A DNA stretch of 64,000 bases. It comes from Parvularcula mediterranea. GTDB lineage: Bacteria; Pseudomonadota; Alphaproteobacteria; Caulobacterales; Parvularculaceae. Positions 1-8,783 of the stretch are shown piece after piece; within the stretch, counting starts at the first letter, position 1, and every line of letters starts with the position of its first letter. The position numbers and the translations under genes are program-made. The stretch is taken from positions 1,106,501 to 1,170,500 of the forward strand of contig NZ_JABFCX010000002.1 in NCBI RefSeq assembly GCF_013085255.1, written 5' to 3'. The notes below the pieces were generated by a model, which was not told the origin of the DNA, did not search any database, and saw nothing but the letters and a program-made list of their open reading frames with translations.

Positions 1-1322
1 TCGTAGAGCTGGGCGAAGACCCGGCCGAATTCTTCGAAGACCCGGGCAAGGAGCCTCAGGCCAAAGGCGGAGACCATCAGCGTCCCCGATGCCATCCATC
101 CGAGGACGGAGCGCATGGAATGGATGAAGGTCTCGAGCGGGATCGCGATGAAGGTGAGGGCGAAGGGCAGGATGAAGCCCATGCCCATCTGCGCCGCCGT
201 GGTGATCCACAGGAAGGCGACTTCCTGGGTCTCGTCGCCACGAAGCACGGCCGAGGTCGCAAGCTCGTCCTGAAGGAGCAGTTCCCGCATATAGGCGAGG
301 CCAGCCTCCACACAGGCGAGGGACAGGAGGAGCGTGAAACTGACCACCGCAAGGCGGTGCCTGACCTTGTCGGGCAGGGAGGCGATCACCGGGAAGAGCG
401 AGGTGATCCTGAGGCATTCCATGAGGAAAAGGCCCATCGACAGCTCGACAAGGATGATGACGAGGGCAGCGATATCGGCGGTCTTGAAGCTGCCGATATA
501 GGTGTTGCCGCCGACCATTTCGGACATGGGCCGGGCGATGAGGTGGAAGTTCACCACCGCGCCGCCTGTTGCGACGATAAGCACGAGGCCTGCGATAAAG
601 AACTGGACCAGGGCCGATGACTGGAGCGCCATCGCCGCCTGATCGGTATCCTTATGAATATCCTCGAACTTCTTCATCGAGGCATCCACGGACGCAGCCC
701 GCTCGTTGAGGCTCTCGACCCGGCCCTTGACGTCGCCGAGGAGCTTCACACTCTCCCGCCAAGCAGGGGCCATGTCGTGGAGATGCTTGTGCCGCTGTCG
801 GCAATCCTCGCGGTAAGCCTTGTTGGCCTCCTCGCCGGCCTTCTTGAAGGAGCCGTGGATCGATTCGAGGACCTGCCGCAGAACCGGCTCCGCCTTGTCG
901 GGCACAGCCGCGACGGCTTCCACCGCGTCGGCCCAGCCGGGAGGCGATGGCGGGTTGGAGGCAGACTTGGCGTAGTCTTCATCAAGGCGCGTGGCATGGC
1001 CTGCCAGTTCCTGATGAAGGGTTGGATAGTCGCCAAGGTCACGGCGGACCTTGTCGGAGAAGCGCTCATACTCTCGCTCCACGAGGCGGGCAGCGGCATC
1101 GCGGCCAGCGGCGAGAAGGACTTCGCGGTTCCGGGCGACCAGCCTTGTCCTGACACGGATCAAACTGCGTGAGGCAAAGCGTAGTCCTGCGCCGATGGCA
1201 GACGAGCTTTCGCTCAGAACGCTCTTGATGGGCACTCTTGCGAGATAGAGCGCCACGATGGCGCCTGTGATGATTGCAGCGGTGCCGGCAAAGCTGTCGG
1301 CGAAAAAAGTAGCGTCGGACAA
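1..1322 (-). CDS. Multi-pass membrane protein with central coiled coil (partial, C-terminus off window)
   Basis: I translated an uninterrupted frame from a TTG at 1322 to the left edge, at least 440 residues. A strong Shine-Dalgarno (GGGAGGGG, 6 nt away) supports TTG; an in-frame ATG at 1349 is the alternative but has a weak site. One hydrophobic helix at about residues 8-28 is followed by about 200 charged, helical residues, probably a coiled coil, and then five hydrophobic segments to the edge. No catalytic motif is recognisable and I cannot name the family. The architecture (N-terminal anchor, long cytoplasmic or periplasmic coiled coil, polytopic C-terminus) suggests a scaffold or signalling membrane protein, which is inference only. 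It is divergent from the CTERM gene at 1561. Confidence 0.75.
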   Translation of the reverse strand, partial: MSDATFFADSFAGTAAIITGAIVALYLARVPIKSVLSESSSAIGAGLRFASRSLIRVRTRLVARNREVLLAAGRDAAARLVEREYERFSDKVRRDLGDYPTLHQELAGHATRLDEDYAKSASNPPSPPGWADAVEAVAAVPDKAEPVLRQVLESIHGSFKKAGEEANKAYREDCRQRHKHLHDMAPAWRESVKLLGDVKGRVESLNERAASVDASMKKFEDIHKDTDQAAMALQSSALVQFFIAGLVLIVATGGAVVNFHLIARPMSEMVGGNTYIGSFKTADIAALVIILVELSMGLFLMECLRITSLFPVIASLPDKVRHRLAVVSFTLLLSLACVEAGLAYMRELLLQDELATSAVLRGDETQEVAFLWITTAAQMGMGFILPFALTFIAIPLETFIHSMRSVLGWMASGTLMVSAFGLRLLARVFEEFGRVFAQLY

Positions 1323-1560
1323 GGGTAGCCCCTCCCGTTTAAAAACCATCGCCCACCGCAGGCGCGCAAAGGTCCGCACGCTGCCCATCGATCAGGGTGC
1401 TCACGGAAAAGGTCTGCATGCAGGCGAGTTCGCGGCGAAAGTGAGGCAAGCACCTGAGCGCCAGGCGTAGTCTAGTGTTGCAGCGCACAAGTATTCACTG
1501 CGTAACGCTCTTGATAGAGTGCGCGACAGCTGGTGGATTGTTCAGAAAGGGGAGAGGTTC

Positions 1561-2244
1561 ATGAAAAGGATAATCGGCGCGCTTGCCGCGATTTCTATGC
1601 TGTCCGTAGCTCCAGCTTATGCTGCAGTTTCCAGCACTTGTGGGGGCTCCAGTTGTACGCTGACCGAGCTGATTTCCGGCGAAACGATTACCATCGACGG
1701 TGTAACATTCAGCATCTCGGATTTCTTCGACACAAGCTCAGTGGCCCTCGATACCGACGTGATTACGGTCACCGGATCGTCTGAACCGGGGAAGGCGTCT
1801 TTGAAGTTCGAGGCAACACCGGCCCTCACCGTTATGGGTGATCTCGACTTTCTCGGTGCTGATTTCACGCTCGGCGCTGTGGTCGACATGATGTCGCCGG
1901 CGACGATCACAGGAGCATCCCTTGAGGCTGGTGCCGATGATCTTGCCATTTCAGGGCCCGGAGTTTCGTCGGCATTGTTCGACGTCGATGGCAGTTTCCT
2001 CGAGGTGTTTGACGATTCCGATTTTGGTGAGCTTCTCAGCAGTGCCACCGCGCTGGGCGGGGTCAGCATGATTTCGGCTCTCGGCAGCATCGGCCTCTTC
2101 GGTCTCGACTCATCATCAACGGCGAGCCTGACGGGCTTCACCTTCGCGCTGGACCTCGACGGGGTCCCGGAAATTCCGGTGCCCGCGGCGCTGCCTTTGT
2201 TCCTGGCAGGCCTCGCAATCATCCGCAGGCGGCGTACTACCTGA
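1561..2244 (+). CDS. VPLPA/PEP-CTERM-like sorted exported protein
   Basis: 227 residues starting at an ATG behind AAAGGGGAGAGG. A Sec signal peptide (MKRIIGALAAISMLSVAPAYA) is visible, followed by a Ser/Thr/Asp-rich, beta-looking body with four Cys near the N-terminus (STCGGSSC). The C-terminus carries the tripartite sorting signal: the motif IPVPAALPLF, a hydrophobic helix and RRRRTT. Known biology: VPLPA-CTERM and PEP-CTERM tails are processed by exosortases and the proteins go to the envelope or extracellular matrix. The body has no recognised domain. This is one of six such proteins in the window and lacks the adjacent-paralogue arrangement of those at 24-26.6 kb. Confidence 0.8.
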   Translation: MKRIIGALAAISMLSVAPAYAAVSSTCGGSSCTLTELISGETITIDGVTFSISDFFDTSSVALDTDVITVTGSSEPGKASLKFEATPALTVMGDLDFLGADFTLGAVVDMMSPATITGASLEAGADDLAISGPGVSSALFDVDGSFLEVFDDSDFGELLSSATALGGVSMISALGSIGLFGLDSSSTASLTGFTFALDLDGVPEIPVPAALPLFLAGLAIIRRRRTT

Positions 2245-2257
2245 GCATACGCTCAGG
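2240..2257 (+). terminator. Stem-loop at the end of the VPLPA-CTERM gene
   Basis: CCTGAGC-ATAC-GCTCAGG is a perfect 7-bp stem with a 4-nt loop that includes the TGA stop of the upstream gene. There is no proper T-run after it, so it may be a weak terminator or an mRNA-end stabiliser. Confidence 0.35.
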
Positions 2258-2289
2258 CGCCTGCCTTAATTCATCTGTGTACATAGGGA

Positions 2290-2308
2290 CCCGTGGAGCC
2301 TCCACGGG
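2290..2308 (+). promoter_or_regulatory. Hairpin just upstream of the tail-collar gene ribosome binding site
   Basis: CCCGTGGA-GCC-TCCACGGG forms a perfect 8-bp stem with a 3-nt loop. It ends four bases before the GAGGAGGAG ribosome binding site used by the ATG at 2328. Position suggests an effect on mRNA stability or translation; there is no T-run, so it is not a canonical terminator. Confidence 0.35.
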
Positions 2309-2327
2309 CATGAGGAGGAGTGAACCC

Positions 2328-2924
2328 ATGAAACATTTCTGGAAGAAGACTGCGGCGACGGCGGCAGGGCTGTTCGCCCTGGCTGGCGGACAAGCGGCGG
2401 CACAGGAGTTCTACCTCGGCCAGATTATCTGGGGCGGCTGGAACTTCTGCCCCCGCGGCACGGCGACTGCCAATGGAGCGCTTCTTTCCATCTCGCAGAA
2501 CCAGGCGCTCTTCTCGCTGCTCGGGACCCAGTATGGCGGGGATGGCCGGACGACGTTCGGCCTCCCTGACCTGCAGGGCCGCATGGCCATGGGGCAGGGC
2601 AACGGCGCTGGCCTCACACCGCGGAGAGAGGGCGAGGAAGGCGGCTCGGAAACAGAGACGCTGACCGAGGCGCAGATACCTTCGCACGACCATGATCTGA
2701 AAGCGACGACGGCCCTTGGGAATACCAACAACCCCAATGGCGCGGCCCAGGCCAATGGCCGGACGGCACGGGTCTATTCGACGAGCGCACAGCCTTTGAA
2801 CACGACGATGAACGGCGAGTCCGTGGCTGATGCAGGCGGCTCCCAGTCCCACAACAATCTGCCGCCCTACACGGTCGTGAGAGCCTGTATTGTCACGGTG
2901 GGGACCTTCCCGTCCCGCAACTAG
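2328..2924 (+). CDS. Exported phage tail-collar-domain protein (microcystin-dependent-protein-like)
   Basis: 198 residues from the ATG at 2328, which follows a strong GAGGAGGAG site. A signal peptide (residues 1-25, ending GQAAAQ) precedes a collar domain: FYLGQIIWGGWNFCPRGTA, LSISQNQALFSLLGTQYGG, DGRTTFGLPDLQGRMA and the late NNLPPYTVVRACI strand. These blocks are the hallmark of the tail-collar/MdpB family. The signal peptide and the absence of any other phage gene argue for a secreted or cell-surface protein rather than a virion part. The family's cellular role is poorly known. Two Cys (FCPRG and VRACI) could form a disulfide after export. Confidence 0.85.
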   Translation: MKHFWKKTAATAAGLFALAGGQAAAQEFYLGQIIWGGWNFCPRGTATANGALLSISQNQALFSLLGTQYGGDGRTTFGLPDLQGRMAMGQGNGAGLTPRREGEEGGSETETLTEAQIPSHDHDLKATTALGNTNNPNGAAQANGRTARVYSTSAQPLNTTMNGESVADAGGSQSHNNLPPYTVVRACIVTVGTFPSRN

Positions 2925-2967
2925 GGACCGTCCGGTCTTCCCTCTCTGCCACGAGCCGCGCTAAGCT

Positions 2968-3999
2968 GTGCTCGTGGCAAAATTGACTGATATCGACGTC
3001 CGCTCTCGGCAGATCTTCAAGGAGCTGGTCGAGACCTATCTCGAAACCGGTGAGCCCGTGGGCTCCCGGACCCTTTCCCGGCGCGATGGGGTTGATGTCT
3101 CGCCCGCCACGATCCGCAATGTGATGGCGGACCTTTCCGAGCTCGGCCTTCTCGATGCGCCGCACACCTCCGCAGGCAGGATGCCGACAGAGCGGGGGCT
3201 GCGGCTGTTCGTTGACGGGATGCTGGAGGTTGGCCAGCCGACGCCTGAAGAGCGCGCGGTCCTCGACCAGCGTGCAGGCGCGGGCGATGCCGAGGCCATG
3301 CTCGACAGCGCGGCGGGGATGCTCTCGGGCCTCACCCGCATGGCCAGCGTGGTTATGGCGTCGAAGAGCGAGCGGCCGATCAAGCATCTCGAATTCGTCC
3401 GGCTTGATGACCGCCGTGCGCTCGCCGTTATCGTTGATGAGGGCGGTGACGTGGAGAACCGCCTCCTCGACCTGCCACCGGGGCTACCCGCGACGTCGCT
3501 GATCGAGGCGGCCAACTATCTTAACGCCCAGCTGACGGGCCGCACCTTGCGCGAGGCCCAGCGGCTGGTGAATGCGGACATTGAAGCCCGCAAGACGGCG
3601 CTCGATGATCTGACGACGGAGCTTGTGAAGCGCGGCATCGCAGAGTTCAGCCAGGCTGGAGGCCGACAGCTTATTGTCCGGGGGCAGAGCAACCTCCTGG
3701 CGGGTGCGCAGGACGACCTTGCCCGGGTGCAGCAGCTCTTTGACGAGCTGGAGCGGAAAGAAGGTCTTCTGGATCTCCTCGAGGCGGCGCGGGATGGCGA
3801 AGGCGTTCGCATCTTCATTGGGGCCGAGAATCGTCTGTTCTCCCTCTCGGGTAGCTCGGTGGTGGCAGCGCCTTACAGGGACCGGGACCGCAACATTGTC
3901 GGCGTTCTCGGTGTCGTGGGTCCGACGCGCCTCAATTATGGCCGGGTCATTCCGCTAGTCGATTACACAGCAGAGCTCGTCACGCGCATGATGCGCTGA
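2968..3999 (+). CDS. hrcA: Heat-inducible transcription repressor HrcA
   Basis: 343 residues from GTG 2968 (GTG 2974 is also possible; no good ribosome binding site for either). The N-terminal winged helix shows the family pattern: SRQIFKELVETYLETGEPVGSRTLSRR, then SPATIRNVMADLSELGLL and PHTSAGRMPTERGLR. The C-terminal GAF-like region ends with FSLSGSSVVAAPYRDRDRNIVGVLGVVGPTRLNY. Known role: HrcA represses chaperone operons by binding the CIRCE repeat, with GroEL controlling its activity. I saw no CIRCE element (TTAGCACTC-N9-GAGTGCTAA) in this window, so its targets are probably elsewhere, for example groESL. grpE, often adjacent in relatives, is 14 kb away. Confidence 0.95.
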   Translation: MLVAKLTDIDVRSRQIFKELVETYLETGEPVGSRTLSRRDGVDVSPATIRNVMADLSELGLLDAPHTSAGRMPTERGLRLFVDGMLEVGQPTPEERAVLDQRAGAGDAEAMLDSAAGMLSGLTRMASVVMASKSERPIKHLEFVRLDDRRALAVIVDEGGDVENRLLDLPPGLPATSLIEAANYLNAQLTGRTLREAQRLVNADIEARKTALDDLTTELVKRGIAEFSQAGGRQLIVRGQSNLLAGAQDDLARVQQLFDELERKEGLLDLLEAARDGEGVRIFIGAENRLFSLSGSSVVAAPYRDRDRNIVGVLGVVGPTRLNYGRVIPLVDYTAELVTRMMR

Positions 4000-4057
4000 G
4001 GTCCAGACCTTGCGGGGTGTCCTCCTGGCTCCAACATGGCCCTGCGGGAGGAACGTC

Positions 4058-5122
4058 ATGATCAGAACAGCCATTGCCGGGGCAGCGCTTCTCGCGGCCT
4101 GCGCCACGGCCCCCGAAGAGCGCATCGATTTCTCAGGCGTGCAGGACGACCTCGCGGGCGAACCGACCAAGGTCCTGGTGCTGGGCACGGTCCACATCAA
4201 TCAGCAGCCTGCCGAAGCCTTTGACCTCGCCAACCTCTCGCTGGTCCTTGAGAAGCTCGAAGCGTTCGAGCCCGACATCATCGCGATCGAGAATGTGGAC
4301 GGTGAGGACTGCTTCGTGATGCGCGCTTTCGGCAATGTCTATCCGGGCGTTGCCGACCGCTACTGCCCTGATCCACAGCCGGCGCTCGCCTCTCTTGGCA
4401 TGACGCAGCCGGAAGCGACCATGGCGCTCTGGACGCTGCTCGACGAAGTGGGCGACGACCCGGCCCCTGCCCAGCGGCGACGGCTCGCTGCGCTCTTCTG
4501 GGCCACGGGCAATCCCTATTCCTCCGTGGTCCAATGGTATGGACTAGATGAAGCTGAGCGCAGGACTGGGGATGGCATCGACGAAAGCCTCCTTGAGCTG
4601 ATTGAGAAGCGAAGTCAGAGCCGAAACGAGAGCAATGCCATCGCCGCTGTGCTCGCCGACCGTGCAGGTCTCCAGCAAGTCCATCCGATGGATGACCATA
4701 CCGCCGACCGCGTCATTATCCGTTCAAAGACGAACCCCTACAAGATCCTCGGCGAAGAGGTCTGGGGCAAGTATGCGCCTGCAGGCCGGGCGTTCTACGA
4801 GGAGACCCTGAAGCTCATCGGTACGCAAGAAGGTGTGGTCGAGGCCTACAGGCGGCTGAACTCCCTCGAAGCCCAGAAGATGACGATCGCTGGTGACTTT
4901 GGCGCTGCCGCCGCCCATAGCGAGGAGACCCGGACCTATGTCGCCTGGTGGCAGGCGCGGGGGCTGCGCATGGCGGCCAACGTCGTGGAGGCTGCAGGCA
5001 CGGAGCCGGGCGCCAGGGTGCTGGTCATCGTGGGCGCCTCGCACAAGGCCTATTTCGATGCCTACCTCGACCAGATGCAGGATATGGAAATCCTGTCCGT
5101 AGACGACGTTCTGGCAGACTAG
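4058..5122 (+). CDS. DUF5694-like lipoprotein
   Basis: 354 residues from ATG 4058, 6 nt after GGGAGGAA. The N-terminus is a lipoprotein signal (ALLAAC lipobox, Cys at about residue 13). The body contains KVLVLGTVHIN, FEPDIIAIENVDGEDC and, near the end, VLVIVGASHKAYFDAYL. This G-T-x-H, paired acidic residue and G-x-x-H layout resembles the TraB/Tiki-like fold of DUF5694 proteins. A hydrolase role is inference. The stop codon overlaps that of the convergent protease gene (CTAG at 5119-5122), so no terminator separates them. Confidence 0.7.
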   Translation: MIRTAIAGAALLAACATAPEERIDFSGVQDDLAGEPTKVLVLGTVHINQQPAEAFDLANLSLVLEKLEAFEPDIIAIENVDGEDCFVMRAFGNVYPGVADRYCPDPQPALASLGMTQPEATMALWTLLDEVGDDPAPAQRRRLAALFWATGNPYSSVVQWYGLDEAERRTGDGIDESLLELIEKRSQSRNESNAIAAVLADRAGLQQVHPMDDHTADRVIIRSKTNPYKILGEEVWGKYAPAGRAFYEETLKLIGTQEGVVEAYRRLNSLEAQKMTIAGDFGAAAAHSEETRTYVAWWQARGLRMAANVVEAAGTEPGARVLVIVGASHKAYFDAYLDQMQDMEILSVDDVLAD

Positions 5123-5634
5123 TTCGTGTAGAGAATGAGCTTGTCGCGGGTGGTCTCGCGACGCTCGAACCGGTTGAGACCGTTGACCCCGAAGAGGCTC
5201 GTGGAGAGCTTGTCATCGGGAAGCACGACAACGGCAAGATCGCGCAGGATCAGCTCGTCGATTTCGAGGGCCGGAAGGGTCGCAGGCGCGCCGAGCACTT
5301 CGCCATTCGCCGTCTGGAAGGGGATCCGGTAGTCGCGCTCGCTCGGCTGGATTCCTGCCTTGCGCGCGTCACTCTCGCGGAGCGTCACGATGCTGGCGCC
5401 AGTGTCGACCATCATCCGGGTCGGGCGGCCATTGATCCGGCCGTCAAGCATGAAGTGCCCATCACGCCGTGCACTGATGATGATCTCTGACGGTGCGCCA
5501 TCCATCATCTCGACCCGCAGGGGCTCAGGCTCGCGCAGGGGATTGTACCGGCCATCATCATCGAAGCCGCGCAGCCCGAAGAACAGGACCACCACGGCAA
5601 GGGTGCCGACCGCGATGAAACCATTGTTCTGCAA
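5119..5634 (-). CDS. Membrane-anchored retropepsin-like aspartic protease (clan AA)
   Basis: 171 residues. One N-terminal hydrophobic segment (FIAVGTLAVVVLFFGL) anchors or exports it. The retropepsin core follows: GRINGRPTRMMVDTGASIVTLRES with the catalytic DTGAS, and the late strand SLFGVNGLNRFE, which corresponds to the usual SLLGMxFLxR block. This matches the alphaproteobacterial TIGR02281-type aspartic protease family; such proteins are thought to act as single-DTG dimers. Physiological substrates are unknown. The gene is convergent with the DUF5694-like gene and divergent from DUF423 (77 bp between starts). Confidence 0.85.
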   Translation of the reverse strand: MQNNGFIAVGTLAVVVLFFGLRGFDDDGRYNPLREPEPLRVEMMDGAPSEIIISARRDGHFMLDGRINGRPTRMMVDTGASIVTLRESDARKAGIQPSERDYRIPFQTANGEVLGAPATLPALEIDELILRDLAVVVLPDDKLSTSLFGVNGLNRFERRETTRDKLILYTN

Positions 5635-5711
5635 ACCGTACTCCTTCGGTGGGTGATCCTGACCTTCCTTTCAGATAGGATGCTTCCGTGCAACGCGCGA
5701 GACCCAGATAG

Positions 5712-6098
5712 ATGAAGCTTACGGCATGTGCCGCCATTCTCGGCTTTTCCGCGGTCGCTCTCGGCGCGTTTGGAGCGCACGGTCTTGAAAACCGCCTGTC
5801 TGCCGAAGCGCAGGGCTGGTGGGAGACAGCGAGCTTCTACCTTTTGGTTCACGCGGCCCTCGGCGCGGCGATGGCGGGGCAGGGGCGCCGGTGGCGGTGG
5901 GCGGTCGTTCTGTTGCTTGGTGGAGCGGCGCTCTTCGCTGCCACCCTCTATGCCATGGCGCTCGGCGCCCCGCGCGTGCTGGGCGCAGTGACGCCGCTTG
6001 GAGGGCTGGGGATGCTGGCAGGCTGGGCGCTGTTCGCACTGCAGGCCCTGCGTGGTCATGGGGCAGGGCTCAAGCCCGGCGGCAAGCGCCTGCGCTAG
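5712..6098 (+). CDS. DUF423 family membrane protein
   Basis: 128 residues with four hydrophobic segments and the family start AAILGFSAVALGAFGAHGLENRLS, in which the GAFGAHGL block is diagnostic. Inner-membrane protein of unknown function. The upstream region is short, and the stop overlaps the stop of dapB in a shared CTAG at 6095-6098. Confidence 0.85.
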   Translation: MKLTACAAILGFSAVALGAFGAHGLENRLSAEAQGWWETASFYLLVHAALGAAMAGQGRRWRWAVVLLLGGAALFAATLYAMALGAPRVLGAVTPLGGLGMLAGWALFALQALRGHGAGLKPGGKRLR

Positions 6099-6790
6099 CG
6101 GGAGAGCCCGAGGACGTCGTCCATGCCGTAGAGGCCAGCGGGCTTGCCGATCACCCACTCGGCAGCCTTGATCGCGCCGCTGGCGAAGGTTTCGCGGCTG
6201 AGGGCCATGTGGCCGAGGCTGATGGTTTCGCCGTCAGCATAGAAGCCGACCTCGTGTTCACCGAAGACGCCCCCGCCGCGCCTGACGGCAAAGCCGATCT
6301 CCTCCGCCTTGCGGGCTTCGTCACGGCCGTGCCGGCCGAAATGCGCAGCTTCCGACAGGGCCGTTCCGCGTGCGCGGGCAGCAGCCTCGCCCAAGAGAAG
6401 CGCCGTGCCCGATGGGCTGTCTTTTTTATGCCGGTGGTGGGTCTCGAGGATCTCGATATCGAAGCCTTCGAGGCTCTTCGCTGCCGTGGCGACAAGGTGC
6501 TTCAGGACAGTGATCCCGAGAGACATATTGCCGGACTGGACGATAGCAATGTCAGCTGCCGTAGCCTTGATCTCCGCCTGCTGAGCATCCTCGATCCCCG
6601 TCGTGCCGGTGACGAAGGGGATGCCGTTCTCCCGGCAGAAGGCGAGCGCTTTCACGCAGCCTTCAGGGGATGAGAAGTCCACGACGACATCGATCTTCGA
6701 AGCATCCGCAAACGGATAATCCTTGGCCGGGTGAAGAGCCTTGATGGCTTCACCCATGCGCCCGCCGCCGCCGACAAGGCCGAGCTTCAT
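6095..6790 (-). CDS. dapB: 4-hydroxy-tetrahydrodipicolinate reductase
   Basis: 231 residues. Catalyses NAD(P)H-dependent reduction in lysine and meso-diaminopimelate synthesis. Visible: nucleotide loop GLVGGGGRMGEAI, DVVVDFSSPEGC, GTTG, the active-site block EILETHHRHKKDSPSGTAL (catalytic HH and Lys) and FGRHG. It is shorter than the usual 240-270 residues: only about 15 residues lie between the glycine loop and DVVVDF, so the strands that normally read the cofactor's adenosine ribose are missing or compact. The start at 6790 overlaps the stop of the upstream gene (ATGA), implying translational coupling. dnaK-dnaJ-dapB linkage is usual in alphaproteobacteria. dapF, which acts later in the pathway, is at 38.5 kb. 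Confidence 0.93.
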   Translation of the reverse strand: MKLGLVGGGGRMGEAIKALHPAKDYPFADASKIDVVVDFSSPEGCVKALAFCRENGIPFVTGTTGIEDAQQAEIKATAADIAIVQSGNMSLGITVLKHLVATAAKSLEGFDIEILETHHRHKKDSPSGTALLLGEAAARARGTALSEAAHFGRHGRDEARKAEEIGFAVRRGGGVFGEHEVGFYADGETISLGHMALSRETFASGAIKAAEWVIGKPAGLYGMDDVLGLSR

Positions 6791-7545
6791 GACGACACCG
6801 CAGCGAGGATCGCCTTGCAGTCCGTTGCTTCTGCCATGGCGGCCTGGGTCGCAAACCGCGCAGCCACGGGGCGGCCAGAGCCTTCCCATTCACCGAGGGA
6901 GATGTTCCCCTCATCGCCTAGAATGATGATCGTGGTCTGGAATCCGCGGGAGCGGAAAGCGGGCAAGCCGCAGAGAGTCAGGGCTTCGACGCCTTCCTCG
7001 CGGCGGCGCTCGGCGGTCATGGTGCTGACGTTTCTGGCGAAGGCTTTGCCGTCCGGCGTTGTGTCCACGGAGAAGTCGTAACTGTTGCCGTCATCCGAGC
7101 CGCACCGGCGCGAGAAAAGGATGCCTTCGGGTTTCGGATCGACCGGTTTGCGTTGGTAGAAGGCCGTGTAGTTCTGATAGACATCAGCCGTATCGTCATT
7201 GCACGTCTCATCGTTGAACGTGCCCGGCAGGGCGTTCGCAATGGCGCGGCCAACATCGTCGAGGGGCATGGTGTCCGGCATGGTCAGCGCGTCCCTGGCC
7301 TCAGCCTCGGCTTCCGCCCCCGCCATCTCGTCCGCGACGTCCGCAACCTTGCCATTGATCAGCTCATCAAGGCGGGCCTCGATGGCAGCCATCTCCGCCT
7401 CCTGCTCAGGCGTGATGGCTCCGCCGTTCTTGGCGATCTCCATCGAGATTTCGACGAGCCGCTCCTGACACTCCTCGAGCGTCATCTCGGAGACAGGCTT
7501 CAGAAGCAGCGCCGCCAGAGCAGCAGCCAGCAGGAGCTTGAACAT
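6787..7545 (-). CDS. Secreted or membrane-anchored protein of unknown function between dnaJ and dapB
   Basis: 252 residues from the ATG at 7545 (GGGAAG 5 nt upstream; a GTG at 7551 is less likely). The N-terminus MFKLLLAAALAALLLKPVSE is a short hydrophobic signal or anchor. A Glu/Ala-rich helical stretch (EQEAEMAAIEARLDELINGKVADVADEM) probably forms a coiled coil. The C-terminal half has four Cys (CNDDT, RRCGSDDG, LTLCGLP, TDCKA) that could form disulfides in the periplasm. I do not recognise the family. The stop overlaps dapB by ATGA, so the two are co-translated, but no link to lysine synthesis is apparent. Confidence 0.75.
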   Translation of the reverse strand: MFKLLLAAALAALLLKPVSEMTLEECQERLVEISMEIAKNGGAITPEQEAEMAAIEARLDELINGKVADVADEMAGAEAEAEARDALTMPDTMPLDDVGRAIANALPGTFNDETCNDDTADVYQNYTAFYQRKPVDPKPEGILFSRRCGSDDGNSYDFSVDTTPDGKAFARNVSTMTAERRREEGVEALTLCGLPAFRSRGFQTTIIILGDEGNISLGEWEGSGRPVAARFATQAAMAEATDCKAILAAVSS

Positions 7546-7616
7546 GGGCACTTCCCTCTTCCCTCGGGTTCCGGATGAGAGACTAGAGCCTCAGGGCTCA
7601 GGGCCAAGCCTTTTCG

Positions 7617-8780
7617 TTAGCCGTCGGTCCCGTTGAGCTTGTCCCAGAAGTCCTTGGCCTTGCCCAGGAAGTCGTTCGACTTCGGGCAATCCTCGCCATC
7701 ACCTTCCGCGCAGAACTCCTTGAGGAGCTCCTTCTGGCGGGCGGTGAGGTTGGTCGGGGTCTCGACGCGCAGCTCGACAAACATGTCGCCCCGGGTCTTG
7801 CGCCTCAGCTGCGTCATGCCGGAGCTCCGTAGGCGGAACTTCGTGCCGGTCTGGCTGCCTTCGGGGATCTTGATCTTGACCCGGCCGCCTTCGATGGTCG
7901 GCACTTCAACTTCGCCGCCGAGGGCCGCTGTCGCCATCGGAACGTGCACGTCGCAATAAAGGTCTGGCCCGTCGCGCTCGAAAAGCTCGTGGTCCGTCAC
8001 GGAGACAAAGAGGTAGAGATCGCCAAAGGGTCCGCCCCTGAGGCCAGCTTCGCCTTCACCCGTCAGACGGATGCGGGTGCCATCCTCGACGCCTGCAGGG
8101 ACATCGACCTGAAGTGTCCGGGTCTTCCGTACACGGCCCTGGCCGCCGCAATTGTCGCAAGGGTCGGAGATGACCTCTCCCTGGCCCTGACAGGTGGGGC
8201 AGGTGCGCTCGACCGTGAAGAAGCCTTGCTGTGCACGAACGCGCCCAGCGCCGCCGCAAGTGCCGCAGGCTTTGGGCTGCGTACCCGGCTTGGCACCTGA
8301 TCCTTCGCAGACGTCGCAAGCCTCGGACGAGGGGATCGTGACTTCTTTCTCGATGCCACCAAACGCCTCGGCAAGGGAGATCTCGAGGTCGTATTTGAGG
8401 TCGGCTCCTCTTTGTGCGGAGGTACGCTGGCGCCCACGGGCCTGTCCGCCGCCGCCCATGAAGTCGCCGAAAATGTCTTCGAAGATGTCGGAGAAGGCCC
8501 CTGCGCCGCCGCCGAAGCCGCCGCCCATGCCTCCCCCAGCATTGCCCATGCCGCCGTTCTGGAACGCGGCGTGACCAAAGCGGTCATAGGCTGCCTTCTT
8601 CTGCTCGTCGGAGAGAACCTCGTAGGCCTCGCCGATTTCCTTGAACTTCTTCTCGGCTTCTTCATCCCCCGGATTGCGGTCGGGATGGTACTTCATGGCG
8701 AGCTTGCGGAAGGCCGACTTGATAGCCGCCGGATCCGCGCTCTTTTCCACGCCGAGAAGGTCGTAATAGTCTTGTGCCAT
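7617..8780 (-). CDS. dnaJ: Chaperone protein DnaJ
   Basis: 387 residues. The J domain has HPD at residues 32-34; a Gly/Phe-rich linker ([19 protein letters not shown]) follows. The zinc domain has all four CxxCxGxG motifs ([32 protein letters not shown]), and the substrate-binding C-terminal domains follow. DnaJ delivers substrates to DnaK and stimulates its ATPase. It starts 3 nt after the stop of the small lipoprotein gene, so it is co-transcribed with that gene rather than directly with dnaK, from which a terminator separates it. Confidence 0.97.
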   Translation of the reverse strand: MAQDYYDLLGVEKSADPAAIKSAFRKLAMKYHPDRNPGDEEAEKKFKEIGEAYEVLSDEQKKAAYDRFGHAAFQNGGMGNAGGGMGGGFGGGAGAFSDIFEDIFGDFMGGGGQARGRQRTSAQRGADLKYDLEISLAEAFGGIEKEVTIPSSEACDVCEGSGAKPGTQPKACGTCGGAGRVRAQQGFFTVERTCPTCQGQGEVISDPCDNCGGQGRVRKTRTLQVDVPAGVEDGTRIRLTGEGEAGLRGGPFGDLYLFVSVTDHELFERDGPDLYCDVHVPMATAALGGEVEVPTIEGGRVKIKIPEGSQTGTKFRLRSSGMTQLRRKTRGDMFVELRVETPTNLTARQKELLKEFCAEGDGEDCPKSNDFLGKAKDFWDKLNGTDG

Positions 8781-8783
8781 TGC

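Noticed and set aside
120-1172. Plus-strand frames opposite the left-edge membrane protein
   Set aside because: Low-complexity charged products; the minus frame is continuous, starts with a strong ribosome binding site and encodes clean transmembrane helices.
2328-2924. Prophage remnant
   Set aside because: Only one tail-collar domain protein, with a Sec signal peptide; no other phage gene, integrase or attachment site.
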